Assembly (NCBI RefSeq): GCF_031679605.1
Contig: NZ_CP117522.1
Location: 6,634,001 to 6,698,000, forward strand
From: Streptomyces luomodiensis
Lineage (GTDB): Bacteria; Actinomycetota; Actinomycetes; Streptomycetales; Streptomycetaceae
Reading direction: 5' to 3'
DNA: 64,000 nucleotides
The translations under genes were made by a program, and so were the position numbers. The notes beneath the pieces are model-generated. The model had not been told where the DNA came from. It ran no database searches and saw only the letters and a program-made list of their open reading frames with translations. Numbering within the stretch: the stretch's first letter is position 1; every line of letters begins with the position of its first letter. This document shows positions 20,858 through 30,800 of the stretch, piece by piece.

Positions 20858-21924
20858 ACCTCACCACCGAGCCGACGCACATTCTCCTCCGTGGTCGCCA
20901 GATCCCCCGACCCCTCGACCAGCAGCGCGAACCGGCGGATACCGGTGTGCTCCGCGGTCGCCGCCAGCCGGTCGGCGCACAGCCGCGGCGATCCCACCGG
21001 ATGCAGCTCGCACAGCAGCTCCGCGTAGGCCACGGGGTCACGCATCCGGCGCTGCCGGCCGTCGACCGTCACATGCGCGTCCAGCCCCTGCCGTAACCAG
21101 CCGGGCATCGCCTTGACCAGGGTCTCGGCCGCCGTCTGCCGGGAGTCCGCGACCTGCACCACCCCGGCCGAGACATGCCGCGCCGCCACCGCCTCGACGT
21201 CCTCCGGGGTACGGCCCGCCTCCAGCGCGCACTGCCGCCACAGGCCGACCACCTCGGCTTTCTCCTCGTCCCCGCAGTGCATGCCGAGCAGCATGGGCAG
21301 CCCGCGCTCGGCGGCGAGCCGCACACTGGCGGGCGAGGTGCAGGCGACGAGCACCGGCGGGGCGCCCACCGCCTGTCCTTCCAGGCCTTCCGGTCGTTCC
21401 CGGCCTTCCGGCCCTTCCGGTCCGCCGAGGGCGTCGTCGGCGCGCGGCACCACCGCCACCTCGCGGAAGGAGTACCGCTCCCCGTCCGCCCCCACCCGTG
21501 GCTCGCGCAGCCAGCGCAACAGCAGATCGAGCGATTCGGGGAAGCCCTGCTCGTACGCCCGCAGCCCGGAGCCGAAGACCTCGAGATCCACCCAGGGGCC
21601 GCCGCGGCCGACACCCAGCGTGAACCGGCCACCGGAGAGGAGGTGGAGCAGTGCGGCCTGCTCACCCAGCGCGACGGGATGCGCGGTCGGCAGTACGCTC
21701 ACCGCCGTACCGACGCCGATCCGGCGGGTACGTCCCAGCACCAGCCCGGCCAGGGTGACCGCGGACGGACAGACCCCGTACGGAACGAAGTGGTGCTCGG
21801 CGATCCAGACCGCGTCCAGTCCGGTCTCCTCGGCGAGCTCGGCCGACCGCACCGCCCGGTGCAACGCCTCTTCCTGTCCCTGGCCAGGGAATTGAGCGGC
21901 CAGGATAAAAGCCCCCACATCCAT
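20839..21924 (-). CDS. LLM-class (luciferase-like) flavin-dependent oxidoreductase
   Basis: A 361-residue TIM-barrel protein of the bacterial luciferase-like family that uses F420 or FMN. Diagnostic stretches are DAVWIAEHHFVPYG (active-site His pair), IGVGTAVSVLPTAHPVALGEQAALL and GGRFTLGVGRGGP. Residues 175-195 form a Gly/Pro/Glu low-complexity insertion (GGPEGPEGRERPEGLEGQ), unusual for the fold and probably a surface loop. An AAGGAGG lies 13 bases upstream of the ATG. The substrate is unknown. Confidence 0.88.
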   Translation of the reverse strand: MDVGAFILAAQFPGQGQEEALHRAVRSAELAEETGLDAVWIAEHHFVPYGVCPSAVTLAGLVLGRTRRIGVGTAVSVLPTAHPVALGEQAALLHLLSGGRFTLGVGRGGPWVDLEVFGSGLRAYEQGFPESLDLLLRWLREPRVGADGERYSFREVAVVPRADDALGGPEGPEGRERPEGLEGQAVGAPPVLVACTSPASVRLAAERGLPMLLGMHCGDEEKAEVVGLWRQCALEAGRTPEDVEAVAARHVSAGVVQVADSRQTAAETLVKAMPGWLRQGLDAHVTVDGRQRRMRDPVAYAELLCELHPVGSPRLCADRLAATAEHTGIRRFALLVEGSGDLATTEENVRRLGGEVLPLLR

Positions 21925-22132
21925 TGTGAACTGCCTCCTTGTCGCGGCTCAGCTGCCGACGCGGGCATTCCCCCTCATAGGCATTAACGCCTGACACGTG
22001 CCAAGGGCACGGGCGGGCATGAAGTTTTCATGATGATCGGAGGGCGGGTGTGGACGACGGCTTACCGGGGCGGTGACTGTAGCGCGTACGCTGGTCACAG
22101 CCCGTTAGCTCCCAGTTCTGTCGAGGTGCCCC

Positions 22133-22459
22133 GTGTCTCCACGCCGAAACCGCCCGCGAGGCGGCGAGAAGCCCGAGAAGCCCGTCGGTCGGGAGGGCAC
22201 GGACCGTTATGGCCTCGATCGCATGGAGAGCTGGCAGGGGGAGGAGTGGGTGGTCCGGCAGGTCGGCGGCACAGCCGCCGCCAAGCACTACCGCTGCCCC
22301 GGCTGCGACCAGGAGATTCCGCCGGGGGTGGCGCATGTGGTCGCCTGGCAGCAGCACATGGGCGCGGACGACCGGCGCCACTGGCACAAGGCGTGCTGGA
22401 ACGCACGGGACCGCCGGAGCGCCAAGCTCCAGCGGTCCCGTAACGCGCCGAGATACTGA
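22133..22459 (+). CDS. Small conserved protein with Cys/His zinc-type motif
   Basis: A 108-residue basic protein starting at GTG. It carries C-x2-C (Cys55, Cys58 in YRCPGCDQEIPPG) and later H-x-H-x2-C (His83, His85, Cys88 in HWHKACW), a plausible four-ligand zinc site similar in spacing to treble-clef/HNH proteins, but without an obvious HNH catalytic pattern. The N-terminal 25 residues and C-terminal RDRRSAKLQRSR are strongly basic, suggesting nucleic-acid binding. The function is not known. Confidence 0.7.
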   Translation: MSPRRNRPRGGEKPEKPVGREGTDRYGLDRMESWQGEEWVVRQVGGTAAAKHYRCPGCDQEIPPGVAHVVAWQQHMGADDRRHWHKACWNARDRRSAKLQRSRNAPRY

Positions 22460-22504
22460 CTCAGGCCCCCCGCCGGCCCTCCTCATCGCTCCTACGCGTC
22501 ATCG

Positions 22505-23500
22505 CTACACATCGCGCCTCTCCAGCAGCACATACGCCCCGACCAGCGCCCCCGCCGCGATCGCGGCCAGCACTCCCAGCTGAGGCCAGCCGCTGTTCAG
22601 GCTGTCGTCGATCCGGAAGAGGGAGGCCAGCGCCTGGGGCGAGGCGTACTCCTGCATCTTCACACCCAGATCGCGGAGGCTGTCCGACATCATCAAGAAC
22701 GCGGGGAGGATGGACGGCAGCAGCACCACACCGAGCATCGTGGTGATGGCGCCCGCGGAGTGCCGCAGCATCGACCCGACGGCCAGCGACAGCAGCCCCA
22801 GCAGCGACACATACAACCCCGCGCCGACCGTCGCGCCCAGTATCTGGTCGTTCGTCGGCTCCATGACCTCCGGTCCGCTGTGCATCCCCATGCTGGCGTA
22901 GGCCACCAGCGTGAGCGCGAGCGTCGTGGTGGTGAACGACAGGGCGAAGAAGACCAGCACCTTGGCGGTGAGCACCCGTGAGCGCTGCGGGGAGGCGGTG
23001 AAGGTGGTCCGGATCATCCCGGTGCCGTACTCGGAGGTGATCACGAGCACCCCGAGGGTGACGATGCACAGCTGGCCGAGCAGGATGCCGAAGAATCCGG
23101 GGAGGGTGGTGGGGACGTCGCTGTAGTCGGTGTCACTGGTGCCCGCCGCCACCAGCAGCCCGACCCCGGCGACCAGCGCGACCATGACGCTCAGCGTCCA
23201 GATCGTGGAGCGCACCGACTTGATCTTCGTCCACTCGGAGGCGAGGGCGTTGCCGAGGTGGGTGCGCCGGACCGGGATCGGCGAGGTGTACGGGCCGACG
23301 GCGGCGTACGGCTGCGAGGGAGACCCGAACGGCATCGGCTGGTGTGCCTGCGGCTGCGCCTGCGCGTGCGATCCGGGGTGCTGCGGCGCCGCCTGGTGCG
23401 GTTGCCGCGGCGGCATCGGCGGGGCTGCTTGCGGAGGCCCCTGGGGAGGACCCTGCGGGGGGACGGGCGCCTGGGACTGGTGCTGGTACGGGGTCGTCAT
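22505..23500 (-). CDS. ABC-2 transporter permease with Pro/Gln-rich N-terminus
   Basis: A 331-residue protein. Residues 1-72 are Pro/Gln/Ala low complexity, then LASEWTKIKSVRSTIW, the usual entry into this permease family, and six hydrophobic segments between about 100 and 325. It ends LLERRDV, typical of this family. Its start overlaps the ATPase stop by four bases (ATGA), so the two are coupled. Substrate unknown. Confidence 0.87.
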   Translation of the reverse strand: MTTPYQHQSQAPVPPQGPPQGPPQAAPPMPPRQPHQAAPQHPGSHAQAQPQAHQPMPFGSPSQPYAAVGPYTSPIPVRRTHLGNALASEWTKIKSVRSTIWTLSVMVALVAGVGLLVAAGTSDTDYSDVPTTLPGFFGILLGQLCIVTLGVLVITSEYGTGMIRTTFTASPQRSRVLTAKVLVFFALSFTTTTLALTLVAYASMGMHSGPEVMEPTNDQILGATVGAGLYVSLLGLLSLAVGSMLRHSAGAITTMLGVVLLPSILPAFLMMSDSLRDLGVKMQEYASPQALASLFRIDDSLNSGWPQLGVLAAIAAGALVGAYVLLERRDV

Positions 23501-24786
23501 CGGGCGTCCTCGGTGTCGCTCTTGTTCAGATCTGCGGGGGCGGGCGGCGCCGCGGGCGGCTGAGCCGGGGGAGCCGGGGGAGCGGTGGGCAGCATCGCGG
23601 GCGCGGCGGGTGCCGCGGGCGCGGCGGCGGAGGCGGCCGGAGCAGCGGGAGCGGCAGGACCGGCCGGCGCGGCGGGAGAGGCCGGCGCGGCGGGGATCGC
23701 CATGCCCGGGGCGTGCGGCTGCGGCGGGGCCGGCGGTTCCGCGTACCCCGGCAGCACGGTCCCGGGCGGGAAGCCCACGGGCTGTCCCGGAGCGGCCGGC
23801 GCATAGCCGTACGGCCCGCCCTGCGGCACCGCGCCGGGGACCGCCTGCTGGAGGGCGGCGCGCTCGTCGAGGGTCGAGCGGTAGTCCACCGCGCCCTGCG
23901 TCATCCGCATGTACGCCTCTTCCAGCGACGCCTGGTGCGGGGAGAGCTCCCACAGCCGGACGTCCGCCCCATGCGCCAGATCGCTGATGCGCGGCAGCGG
24001 CAGCCCGGTCACCCGCAGCGCGCCGTCCTGCTCCGGCAGCACCTGGCCGCCCGCCTCGCTCAGCGCGGCGGTCAGCTTCTCGCGCTGCTGCGGATCGCCC
24101 TCGGGGGTGCGGACGCGTGCGAAGTCCGCCGAGTTGTAGGAGATGAAGTCCTTGACGCTCATATCGGCGAGCAGTTGTCCGCGCCCGATCACGATCAGAT
24201 GGTCGGCGGTGAGCGCCATCTCGCTCATCAGATGGCTGGAGACGAAGACGGTGCGGCCCTCGGAGGCCAGCTGCTTCATGAAGTTACGGACCCAGAGGAT
24301 GCCCTCGGGGTCCAGGCCGTTGACCGGCTCGTCGAAGAGCAGCACCTGGGGATCGCCGAGGAGGGCGGCCGCGATGCCCAGACGCTGTCCCATGCCGAGG
24401 GAGAAGCCCTTGGAGCGCTTGCGCGCCACGTTCTGGAGTCCCACCACGCCCAGCACTTCGTCGACCCGGCGGGCCGGAATCCCGGACAGCTGGGCGAGGC
24501 AGAGCAGATGCTGCCGTGCGCTGCGGCCGCCGTGCACCGCCTTGGCGTCGAGGAGCGCGCCCACCTGGCGGGGGGCGTTGGGCAGTTTGCGGAACGGGTA
24601 GCCGCCGACCGTGACATGGCCGGCGGTGGGCTCGTCGAGGCCCAGGATCATCCGCATCGTGGTGGACTTGCCCGACCCGTTGGGCCCGAGGAAGCCGGTG
24701 ACGGCACCCGGCCGCACCTGGAAGGACAGGTTGTACACGGCCGTCTTGGCGCCGTAGCGCTTCGTCAGGCCGACTGCCTCGATCAT
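23497..24786 (-). CDS. ABC transporter ATPase with Ala/Pro-rich C-terminal tail
   Basis: A 429-residue protein. Residues 1-300 are a BcrA/CcmA-like ATPase: Walker A GPNGSGKSTT, signature FSLGMGQRLGIA, Walker B VLLFDEPVNGLDPEG, H-loop SSHLMSEM. The last ~125 residues are Ala/Pro/Gly low complexity, not part of the transporter fold, mirroring the low-complexity N-terminus of its permease partner. The pair belongs to the ABC-2 export class, often linked to peptide or lantibiotic self-protection. The ATG follows a stretch without a strong ribosome binding site. Confidence 0.88.
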   Translation of the reverse strand: MIEAVGLTKRYGAKTAVYNLSFQVRPGAVTGFLGPNGSGKSTTMRMILGLDEPTAGHVTVGGYPFRKLPNAPRQVGALLDAKAVHGGRSARQHLLCLAQLSGIPARRVDEVLGVVGLQNVARKRSKGFSLGMGQRLGIAAALLGDPQVLLFDEPVNGLDPEGILWVRNFMKQLASEGRTVFVSSHLMSEMALTADHLIVIGRGQLLADMSVKDFISYNSADFARVRTPEGDPQQREKLTAALSEAGGQVLPEQDGALRVTGLPLPRISDLAHGADVRLWELSPHQASLEEAYMRMTQGAVDYRSTLDERAALQQAVPGAVPQGGPYGYAPAAPGQPVGFPPGTVLPGYAEPPAPPQPHAPGMAIPAAPASPAAPAGPAAPAAPAASAAAPAAPAAPAMLPTAPPAPPAQPPAAPPAPADLNKSDTEDAR

Positions 24787-24867
24787 TCTCCGCCCCTCAT
24801 GAGCATGGGTCGGGCGTGCTCGCCCCCGGTGAGGCTTAGGAGGATAACGGCGTGTTGACGGTTCCCG

Positions 24868-25803
24868 TTATTCGAGGGATGAGAGCGCATCGTAACCCTG
24901 GGGCCGTCCGGGGCCGCCGCGCTCGTCCTCCGGGCAGCGCAGAAGGGCGGGTTGGGGCAGCGCCCAGCCCTCCTCCTGGAAGATCCGGGTGCCGGTCGCC
25001 CGCACGGCGGGGCCGGCGCCCGCTCGGGCGACCCAGGCCCCAGGGTCGGGGCCGAGGAGTGCGCGCAGCCGCGCCGAACCGGCGAGCAGCCGGGTGAGCA
25101 GGGCGCTTTGGTCGCCGCCGCCGGGGAGGGGGCGTTCGGTGCCGTCCGGGGACACCAGCACCCCGCGCTCGCCGACGTAGAGATACGCGCCCCGGAGCCG
25201 CTCGCCGGACGGCATGACCATCGGGTACTCCGCACCGGGCAGCAGGACGCGGCGGTAGTTGGGGTACTCGGTGGCGTCCACGGCCGCCAGCTGCTCGGCG
25301 TCCAGCCAGCTGACGACCAGGGGGGTGCGGGCTCCGGGCGCCGTGTACGGGGCGGAGGCCACGTAACCGTACCGGCCGATGTGGGCCGAGCAGCCGACCG
25401 CGATGCCGTGCACGTCGACCGGGACCATGGGGACGGCGGCCGGGCGGCCGGGGCCGGAGAGCTTGTGGTGCAGCTGGGCGGGGGAGGCGTTGGAACCGAC
25501 CGCGATGACGGGGTGGCGGTCGGCGGTCGGGGCCCGGCCCAGGCGGTTGAGAACGGCGTCGAGCGGCTCTTGCCGCCCTTGGTTCCGCTCTCCGCTCCGT
25601 CCCCCGCTCCGCTCTCCGCTCCGTGCTCCGCCGGGCGTTGTGAGGACCGGCCAGGTGCCCAGCCGGCCCGGCGCGGGCTCCAGCTCCCACAGCTCTCCGG
25701 CGGTGAGGAGGGTGGGACGGGTGATGGGGCGACCGGGATAGGTCAGGGGCTGCTGGGCGGGGACGTCGGCGAAGCCGAGGGCGCTGAGGCTGCGGTCGGT
25801 CAC
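24868..25803 (-). CDS. Gamma-glutamylcyclotransferase-like protein
   Basis: A 311-residue protein of uncertain function. The central part looks like the GGCT/AIG2 fold: AVGSNASPAQL (compare YGSN) near residue 100, then VVSWLDAEQLAAVDATE and a P-N-Y-R-R stretch, as in the family's closing segment. Catalysis is not proven. The GTG at 25803 is chosen because GGAGG lies 8 bases upstream. The frame continues upstream only through GC-rich repeats. Residues 60-78 are Arg/Gly/Ser low complexity. Confidence 0.55.
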   Translation of the reverse strand: MTDRSLSALGFADVPAQQPLTYPGRPITRPTLLTAGELWELEPAPGRLGTWPVLTTPGGARSGERSGGRSGERNQGRQEPLDAVLNRLGRAPTADRHPVIAVGSNASPAQLHHKLSGPGRPAAVPMVPVDVHGIAVGCSAHIGRYGYVASAPYTAPGARTPLVVSWLDAEQLAAVDATEYPNYRRVLLPGAEYPMVMPSGERLRGAYLYVGERGVLVSPDGTERPLPGGGDQSALLTRLLAGSARLRALLGPDPGAWVARAGAGPAVRATGTRIFQEEGWALPQPALLRCPEDERGGPGRPQGYDALSSLE

Positions 25804-25850
25804 GGGGAGTGCCTCCCCCGCCCCGCCCCTCCCCGAAACCGGCCCACAAG

Positions 25851-25975
25851 GGGGCTCCGCCCCGGGCCCCGGCCGCCCCGTGGGGGCTCCGTCCCGGGCT
25901 CCGGCCGTCCCGTGGGGCTCCGCCCCGGGCTCCGGCCGTCCCGTGGGGCTCCGTCCCAAGCCCCGGCCGCATGCG
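25851..25975. repeat. GC-rich tandem repeat, four units of about 31 bases
   Basis: Units begin GGGGCTCCG at 25851, 25883, 25914 and 25945. Period is 31-32 bases, so not a multiple of three, which argues against a coding repeat. Such GGGGCTCCGCCCC sequence is common in streptomycete intergenic DNA. Confidence 0.75.
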
Positions 25976-26174
25976 GGGACTTCGTCCCGGGCCCGTGCTT
26001 CTTGAGGGGCGGAGGGCTCGTGTTCTGGGCTCTGCCTCGGGTCTCGTGCGGGGTGCCGGCCCTCCGGGCCGCTGCTCCGCAAGCTCGGGAGAGCTGGGGC
26101 TTACGTGGCGGGCGGGGCCCGAGAGCCGTCTGACCGGGGCTGGGCAGCCGCCTGCTCCGGGGCGGAGCCGCCGC

Positions 26175-26306
26175 GTCGTGGCCGGACGGGGAGTCAGCGT
26201 GACGCACCGAGGGCGCCCGGAGCGCCGGGACTCGCGTGGCGTCGTGGCCGGACGGGGAGTCAGGGTGACGCACCGAGGGCGCCCGGAGCGCCGGGACTTG
26301 GGTGGC
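26175..26306. repeat. Two near-identical 66-base direct repeats
   Basis: Copies 26175-26240 and 26241-26306 begin GTCGTGGCCGGACGGGGAG and differ at only a few positions. The period is a multiple of three. Confidence 0.85.
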
Positions 26307-26453
26307 GGCGGGGCCGGAAAGCCGCCGCCCCCTGCCCAGCGAGCGGCCCGAACGTCTGGCGCGGCGGCCGCCGCGGCCCCCTCCACGGTCCGGTGGGCGG
26401 CCACCGCCGGCACCGCCGGGATCGCGGCGACGGTCGCGGCGGGAGCCGGCCGC

Positions 26454-26525
26454 GCCGCCGTGCGACACCTGCGCCGCGCCGCCGTGCGACACCTGCGCCG
26501 CGCCGCCGTGCGACACCTGCGTCGC
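26454..26525. repeat. Three 24-base direct repeats
   Basis: Units 26454-26477, 26478-26501 and 26502-26525 are identical except one base in the last. They contain GTGCGACACCTGCG. The period is a multiple of three. Confidence 0.9.
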
Positions 26526-26715
26526 GCCGACGAGGTGATCCAGGATCGTGCCGGGACGAAACCGCCGCGTCGTGGCGGGGCCGGGGAGCCGAGGTGACGT
26601 ACCGCGGGGGCGCCTCGCGGAACCGTGGTGAGAGCCCCGCCGGGCCCCGGACATACGCGTGCCCCGCGCCGCTCGTGGCGGCGCGGGGCATCGTGGGCTG
26701 CGTGGTGAGCCAGGG

Positions 26716-27654
26716 TCACCGGGTCTGCTGGGCGGGGACGCCGCGGCTGACCGCGTCGTCGTCGCCCTGACCGCCGGCCGCGGCCACGGCCGCGCCGGTC
26801 AGCGTGGCCAGCATCTCGCGGACGTTGGTCAGCTGGGCGTTGATGCTGTCGCGACGGTTGGTGAGGGCCGCGAGCTCACGCTCGGACTCGCTGCGGATCC
26901 GGTCGGCCTTGGCGTTGGCGTCGGCCACGATGTCCTCGGCCTGGCGCTGCGCGGTCTCCACGGTCTGGCGGGCGCGGCGCTCGGCGTCGGTGCGCAGCTT
27001 CTCGGCCTCCAGGCGCAGCTGCTCGGCGCGGTGCTCGATCTCGGCGAGCCGCTTCTCGGCCTTGGCCTGACGGGACGCCAGGTCGCGCTCGGACTGCTCG
27101 CGACGCTTGGCCAGGTTGGTCTCGAAGTCGGCGGCGGCCTGGGCGGCCTTGGCGCGGGTCTCCTCGAAGAGGGCGTCCGCCTCCTCGCGCTTGGACTGGG
27201 CGTCCTTCTGCGCGTCCTGGCGCAGCGTGGCCGCCTCGCCCTTCGCCTTCTCGACGATCCGCGCGCCCTCGTCCTCGGCCTTGGCCTTGCGCTCGGCGGC
27301 GAACGCCTCCGCGTCGTTGCGGACCTGCTGAGCGGCCGACTCGGCCAGGTCACGGTGCTGTTCGGCGGCCCGGCGAGCCTCCTCGCGCAGTTCCTTCGCC
27401 TCTTCCTCGGCGAGACGGAGGATCTTCTCGACCCGGGCGCCGAGCCCCGCGTAGGACGGCTCCGAATCGTTGATCTGGGCCTGAGCGTTCTGCGTCTCGA
27501 GGTGCAGCTCCTCGATGCGCTTTTCCAGAGAGGTGATACGGGCCAGTGCACTGTCACGGTCGGCGACGAGCTTGGAAATGCGGTCGTCCACCTGACCGCG
27601 GTCGTACCCACGCCGCACGAGCTCGAAGCCGAAGGGGGAGGAAGTGTCGCTCAT
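26716..27654 (-). CDS. filP: FilP, intermediate-filament-like cytoskeletal protein
   Basis: A 312-residue coiled-coil protein. In S. coelicolor FilP assembles into networks behind the hyphal tip, giving rigidity, and interacts with DivIVA and Scy. The N-terminus (FELVRRGYDRGQVDDRI) is the DivIVA-like segment. Residues 30-290 are a continuous Ala/Glu/Arg/Lys heptad-type coiled coil (AEAFAAERKAKAEDEGARI and similar). No membrane or signal segment is present. The length matches S. coelicolor FilP (about 310). It lies downstream of scy on the same strand with 229 bases between, where TAGGAT near 27698 on this strand may be a -10. Older labels such as cellulose-binding protein are not supported by the sequence. 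Confidence 0.93.
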   Translation of the reverse strand: MSDTSSPFGFELVRRGYDRGQVDDRISKLVADRDSALARITSLEKRIEELHLETQNAQAQINDSEPSYAGLGARVEKILRLAEEEAKELREEARRAAEQHRDLAESAAQQVRNDAEAFAAERKAKAEDEGARIVEKAKGEAATLRQDAQKDAQSKREEADALFEETRAKAAQAAADFETNLAKRREQSERDLASRQAKAEKRLAEIEHRAEQLRLEAEKLRTDAERRARQTVETAQRQAEDIVADANAKADRIRSESERELAALTNRRDSINAQLTNVREMLATLTGAAVAAAGGQGDDDAVSRGVPAQQTR

Positions 27655-27883
27655 GGGGTTCCTGTCGAAAGAGACCGGTGAGGTGATAGAGGGAATCCTA
27701 GGGGGACAAGCGGCGTGTCATCGAGTCAACGGCTGTTTGATCTGCAATATCTCCAGCCTTTTGAGTGGCGGTAAGGCGGAGACCTCGTCACTCGTCGGGA
27801 TGATACGGACACGCCCCGAAGGACGCTGCTGACTCAGATTGCCACAACCGGCCCCCGCTCTGCGCGAACGGGCCCCCCTCCGA

Positions 27884-30800
27884 CTACCCTTCCGATCGCT
27901 TTCCACTCCTCGTCGCTCCCGCGCCCGCCGCCGTTTTGACTCCGCCGTTCTCCTTGCCGCCCGCGCCGCCCGATGCGGGGGTCTCAAAGGACTCCAACGC
28001 CTCGAGCACGTCCTGGACACGGGAGATCTCCGCATTGATGTCCTCGCGGCGCCGCTTGAGCAACTCCAGCTCGCGCTTGCCCTCGTCGACGATCTGCTGG
28101 GCCTCCTCCGTGGCCCGGACCCGGATCCGCTCCGCCTCCCGGTCGGCTTCGGTCTTCTTCTGCTCGGCTTCCTTGATCAGACCCTCGGCCTTCTTCACCG
28201 CCGCGATCCGCACCCGGCTCGCCTCGCTGTTCGCGTCCGCCACCAGCGACTTGGCCTTCTCCTCGGCCTTCATCAGCTGCGCGGTGGCCGCCGCGACAAG
28301 CTTGTCCACCCGCTCGCCGGTGGCCTTCATCTGCTCCGCGGACTCCCGGCGGGCCCGCTCGTGCAACTCCTCGACCTCGGACTCGGTACGGGTGCGCAGC
28401 TCCTCGGCGCGCTCCCGGATGGCCGTGGCGTCGCCCCGGGCCTCGCTCAGCATGGTGTCGGAGTCCGTACGGGCCTTCTCCACCAGGGAGTTGGCCTCGG
28501 CCGTGGCCTCGGAGACCAGCCGCTCCGCCTCCTTGCGGGCCGCGCCCACCATGGCGTCCGCCTGCTCCTCGGCGGCGGTCGCCGTGCGCAGCGCGGCCTC
28601 CTGCGCCTCGGCGGTGAGCCGCTCGGCCTCCGCCGAGGACTCGGTGACCAGCCGGTCGGCCTGCTCGGCGGCGTCGGAGCGCCGCTTGTTGGCGTCCTCG
28701 CGCGCCTTGTCGATCAGCCGGTCGGCCTCGGCCTGCGCCTCGTTGCGGATGCGCTCCGCCTCGGCCGCCGCCGCGGCCTCGACCCGCTCGGCCTCGGCGC
28801 GGGTGCGCGCCGCGTGCTGCTGCGCCGACGTGACCGTCTCCGCGGCCTCGCCACGCAGCCGCTCCGCCTCGGCGGTGGCCTCCGCGTGCAGCCGGTCGGC
28901 CTCGCGGGTGGCCTCGGCGACCAGCCGGTCGGCCTGGCCGGCGGCCTCCGAGCGGATGTTGTTGGCGTCGCCGCGGGCCTGGGCCCGGGTGCGGGCCGCG
29001 TCCTGCTCCGCCGTGGCCCGCGCGTCGGACGCCTCGGTACGCAGCGCCTGCGCCCGCGCGGTGGCCTCCGAGACCAGCCGCTGCGCTTCCTCGGTGGCGC
29101 CGCTGATCAGTGTGTCGGCCTGTTCGGCGGCCTCGGTGCGGGTCTTGTTGGCCGAGCGGCGGGCCTCGTCGAGCGTCTCGTCGGCCTCGGCCCGCAGCCG
29201 CTGTGCCTCCTCGGTGGCGCCGCTGATCAGTGTGTCGGCCTGTTCGGCGGCCTCGGTGCGGGTCTTGTTGGCCGAGCGGCGCGCCTCGTCGAGCGTCTCC
29301 TGGGCCTCGGCCCGCAGCCGCTCGGCCTCGTGCGTGGCCTCGGTGACCAGCCGGTCGGCCTGCTCGGCCGCCTCGGTGCGGCGCCGGCCCGCGTCCTCGC
29401 GGGCCTGTGCGGTCAGCCGCTCGGCCTCCGCGATCGCCTCCGCGACCGTGTGCTCCGCGAGCGCCTTGCCGGCCTCGGCCTCCTCGTGGGCCTCCTGCCG
29501 TACCCGCGTGGCGTCCTGCGAGGCGCGCTCCCGCTCGGCGTAGGCGTCCGCGCGGACCCGGTCGGCCTCCTGCTGGGCCTCGGTGCGCACCTGCTCCGCG
29601 GCGTGCTCCGCGGCCGTACGCAGCCCGCTGATCTCCTGCTCGGCCTGCTCGTGCAGCCCCGCGACCGAGTCCCGCACCTGCTGCGCGGTCTGCTCGGCGG
29701 CGGCCACCAGGTCGGCGGAGCGCTGCTCGGCCTCCTCGACCAGCCGCTGTGCCTCCGCCTGCGCCTCGGAGACCCGGGTCCGGGCGGCGGCCAGCAGCTC
29801 CTCGCTCTGTTCGCGTGCCGCCGTCCGTTCCGCCTGCGCCTCCTCGCGGGCGTCGGCGAGCAGTTCCTCGGCCTCGCGGCGGCGGCGGGCCGCCTCCTCC
29901 TGGGCGGCGGCCAGGGCCTCCGCGGCCTCCGTGCCGATCCGCTCGGCGGCGCTCGTCGCCTCCGCCCGCACCCGGTCGGCCGTCTCCTGGGCCTCGGTGC
30001 GCAGCCGCTCGGCCTCCGCGGCGGCCTCGCCGCGCAGCCGTACGGCCACCGACTCGCCCTCGGCGCGGGCGTTGGACGCGTCCGCCGCGGCCTCGTCGCG
30101 CAGCCGGGTGGCCTCCTCCTCGGCCTGCCGGCGCAAGCCGCTCAGCCGTTCGGCGGACTCCGCGCGCTGCCGCTCGATCTCCTCGGCGGTCTCCTTGCGC
30201 AGCCGCTCGGCCTCTTCGCGGGCGTCCCGCAGCGCCTCGTCGGCGGAGGAGAGCCGCTGCTCGGCCTCCTGGTGCAGCCGGTTCAGCTCGGCCTCGGCCT
30301 CGGCGCGGCGGTCCTCGGCCGCCCGCTCGGCCGCCTCGCGCAGCTCGTCGGCCGCGGTGGCCGCCTCCGACTTGACCCGCTCGGCCTGCTCCTCGGCCGA
30401 GGTCACCAGCTCGTCGGCCTCGGTACGGGCCCGCTTCAGCAGGTCATCGGCCTGCCGGCGCAGCGCGTTGGCCCGCTCGATGGCCTCGGTGCGCACCCGC
30501 TCGCTCTCGGCGGTGGCCCCCGCGCGGGTCTCCTCGGCGTCGGCCTTCGCCTTGGTCAGCAGGTCCTCGGCGGTGCCGGCCGCCTCCTCGATCTGCTGGA
30601 CCGCCTCCCGGCGCGCCTCGGCGAGGATCTTCTCGCCCTCGGCGACCGCGTCGGAGCGCAGCTGCTCGGCCTCGCCGCGCAGCCTGCGGGCCTCCTCCTG
30701 GAGCTCGACGGTCTTGGCGCGGTACTCCTTGGTGTCGTCCTTGGCCGCGCCCTTGAGCTGTTCGGCGGTGTCGTGCGCCTCGGCCCGCAGCCGGTCCGCC

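Larger units (their letters stand above)
25804..26715. other. 912-base gap rich in tandem repeats, no confident gene
   Basis: This stretch separates the cyclotransferase-like gene from filP. It holds three repeat blocks (listed separately) and very GC-rich sequence that is open in several frames. A weak + strand frame at 26298-26597 is discussed as a finding. Nothing else is recognised. Confidence 0.6.

Noticed and set aside
26454..26525. Possible CRISPR array
   Set aside because: Repeats are directly adjacent with no spacers and no cas genes are present.
26716..27654. Cellulose-binding label often attached to FilP
   Set aside because: There is no signal peptide or carbohydrate-binding domain, only an intracellular coiled coil.
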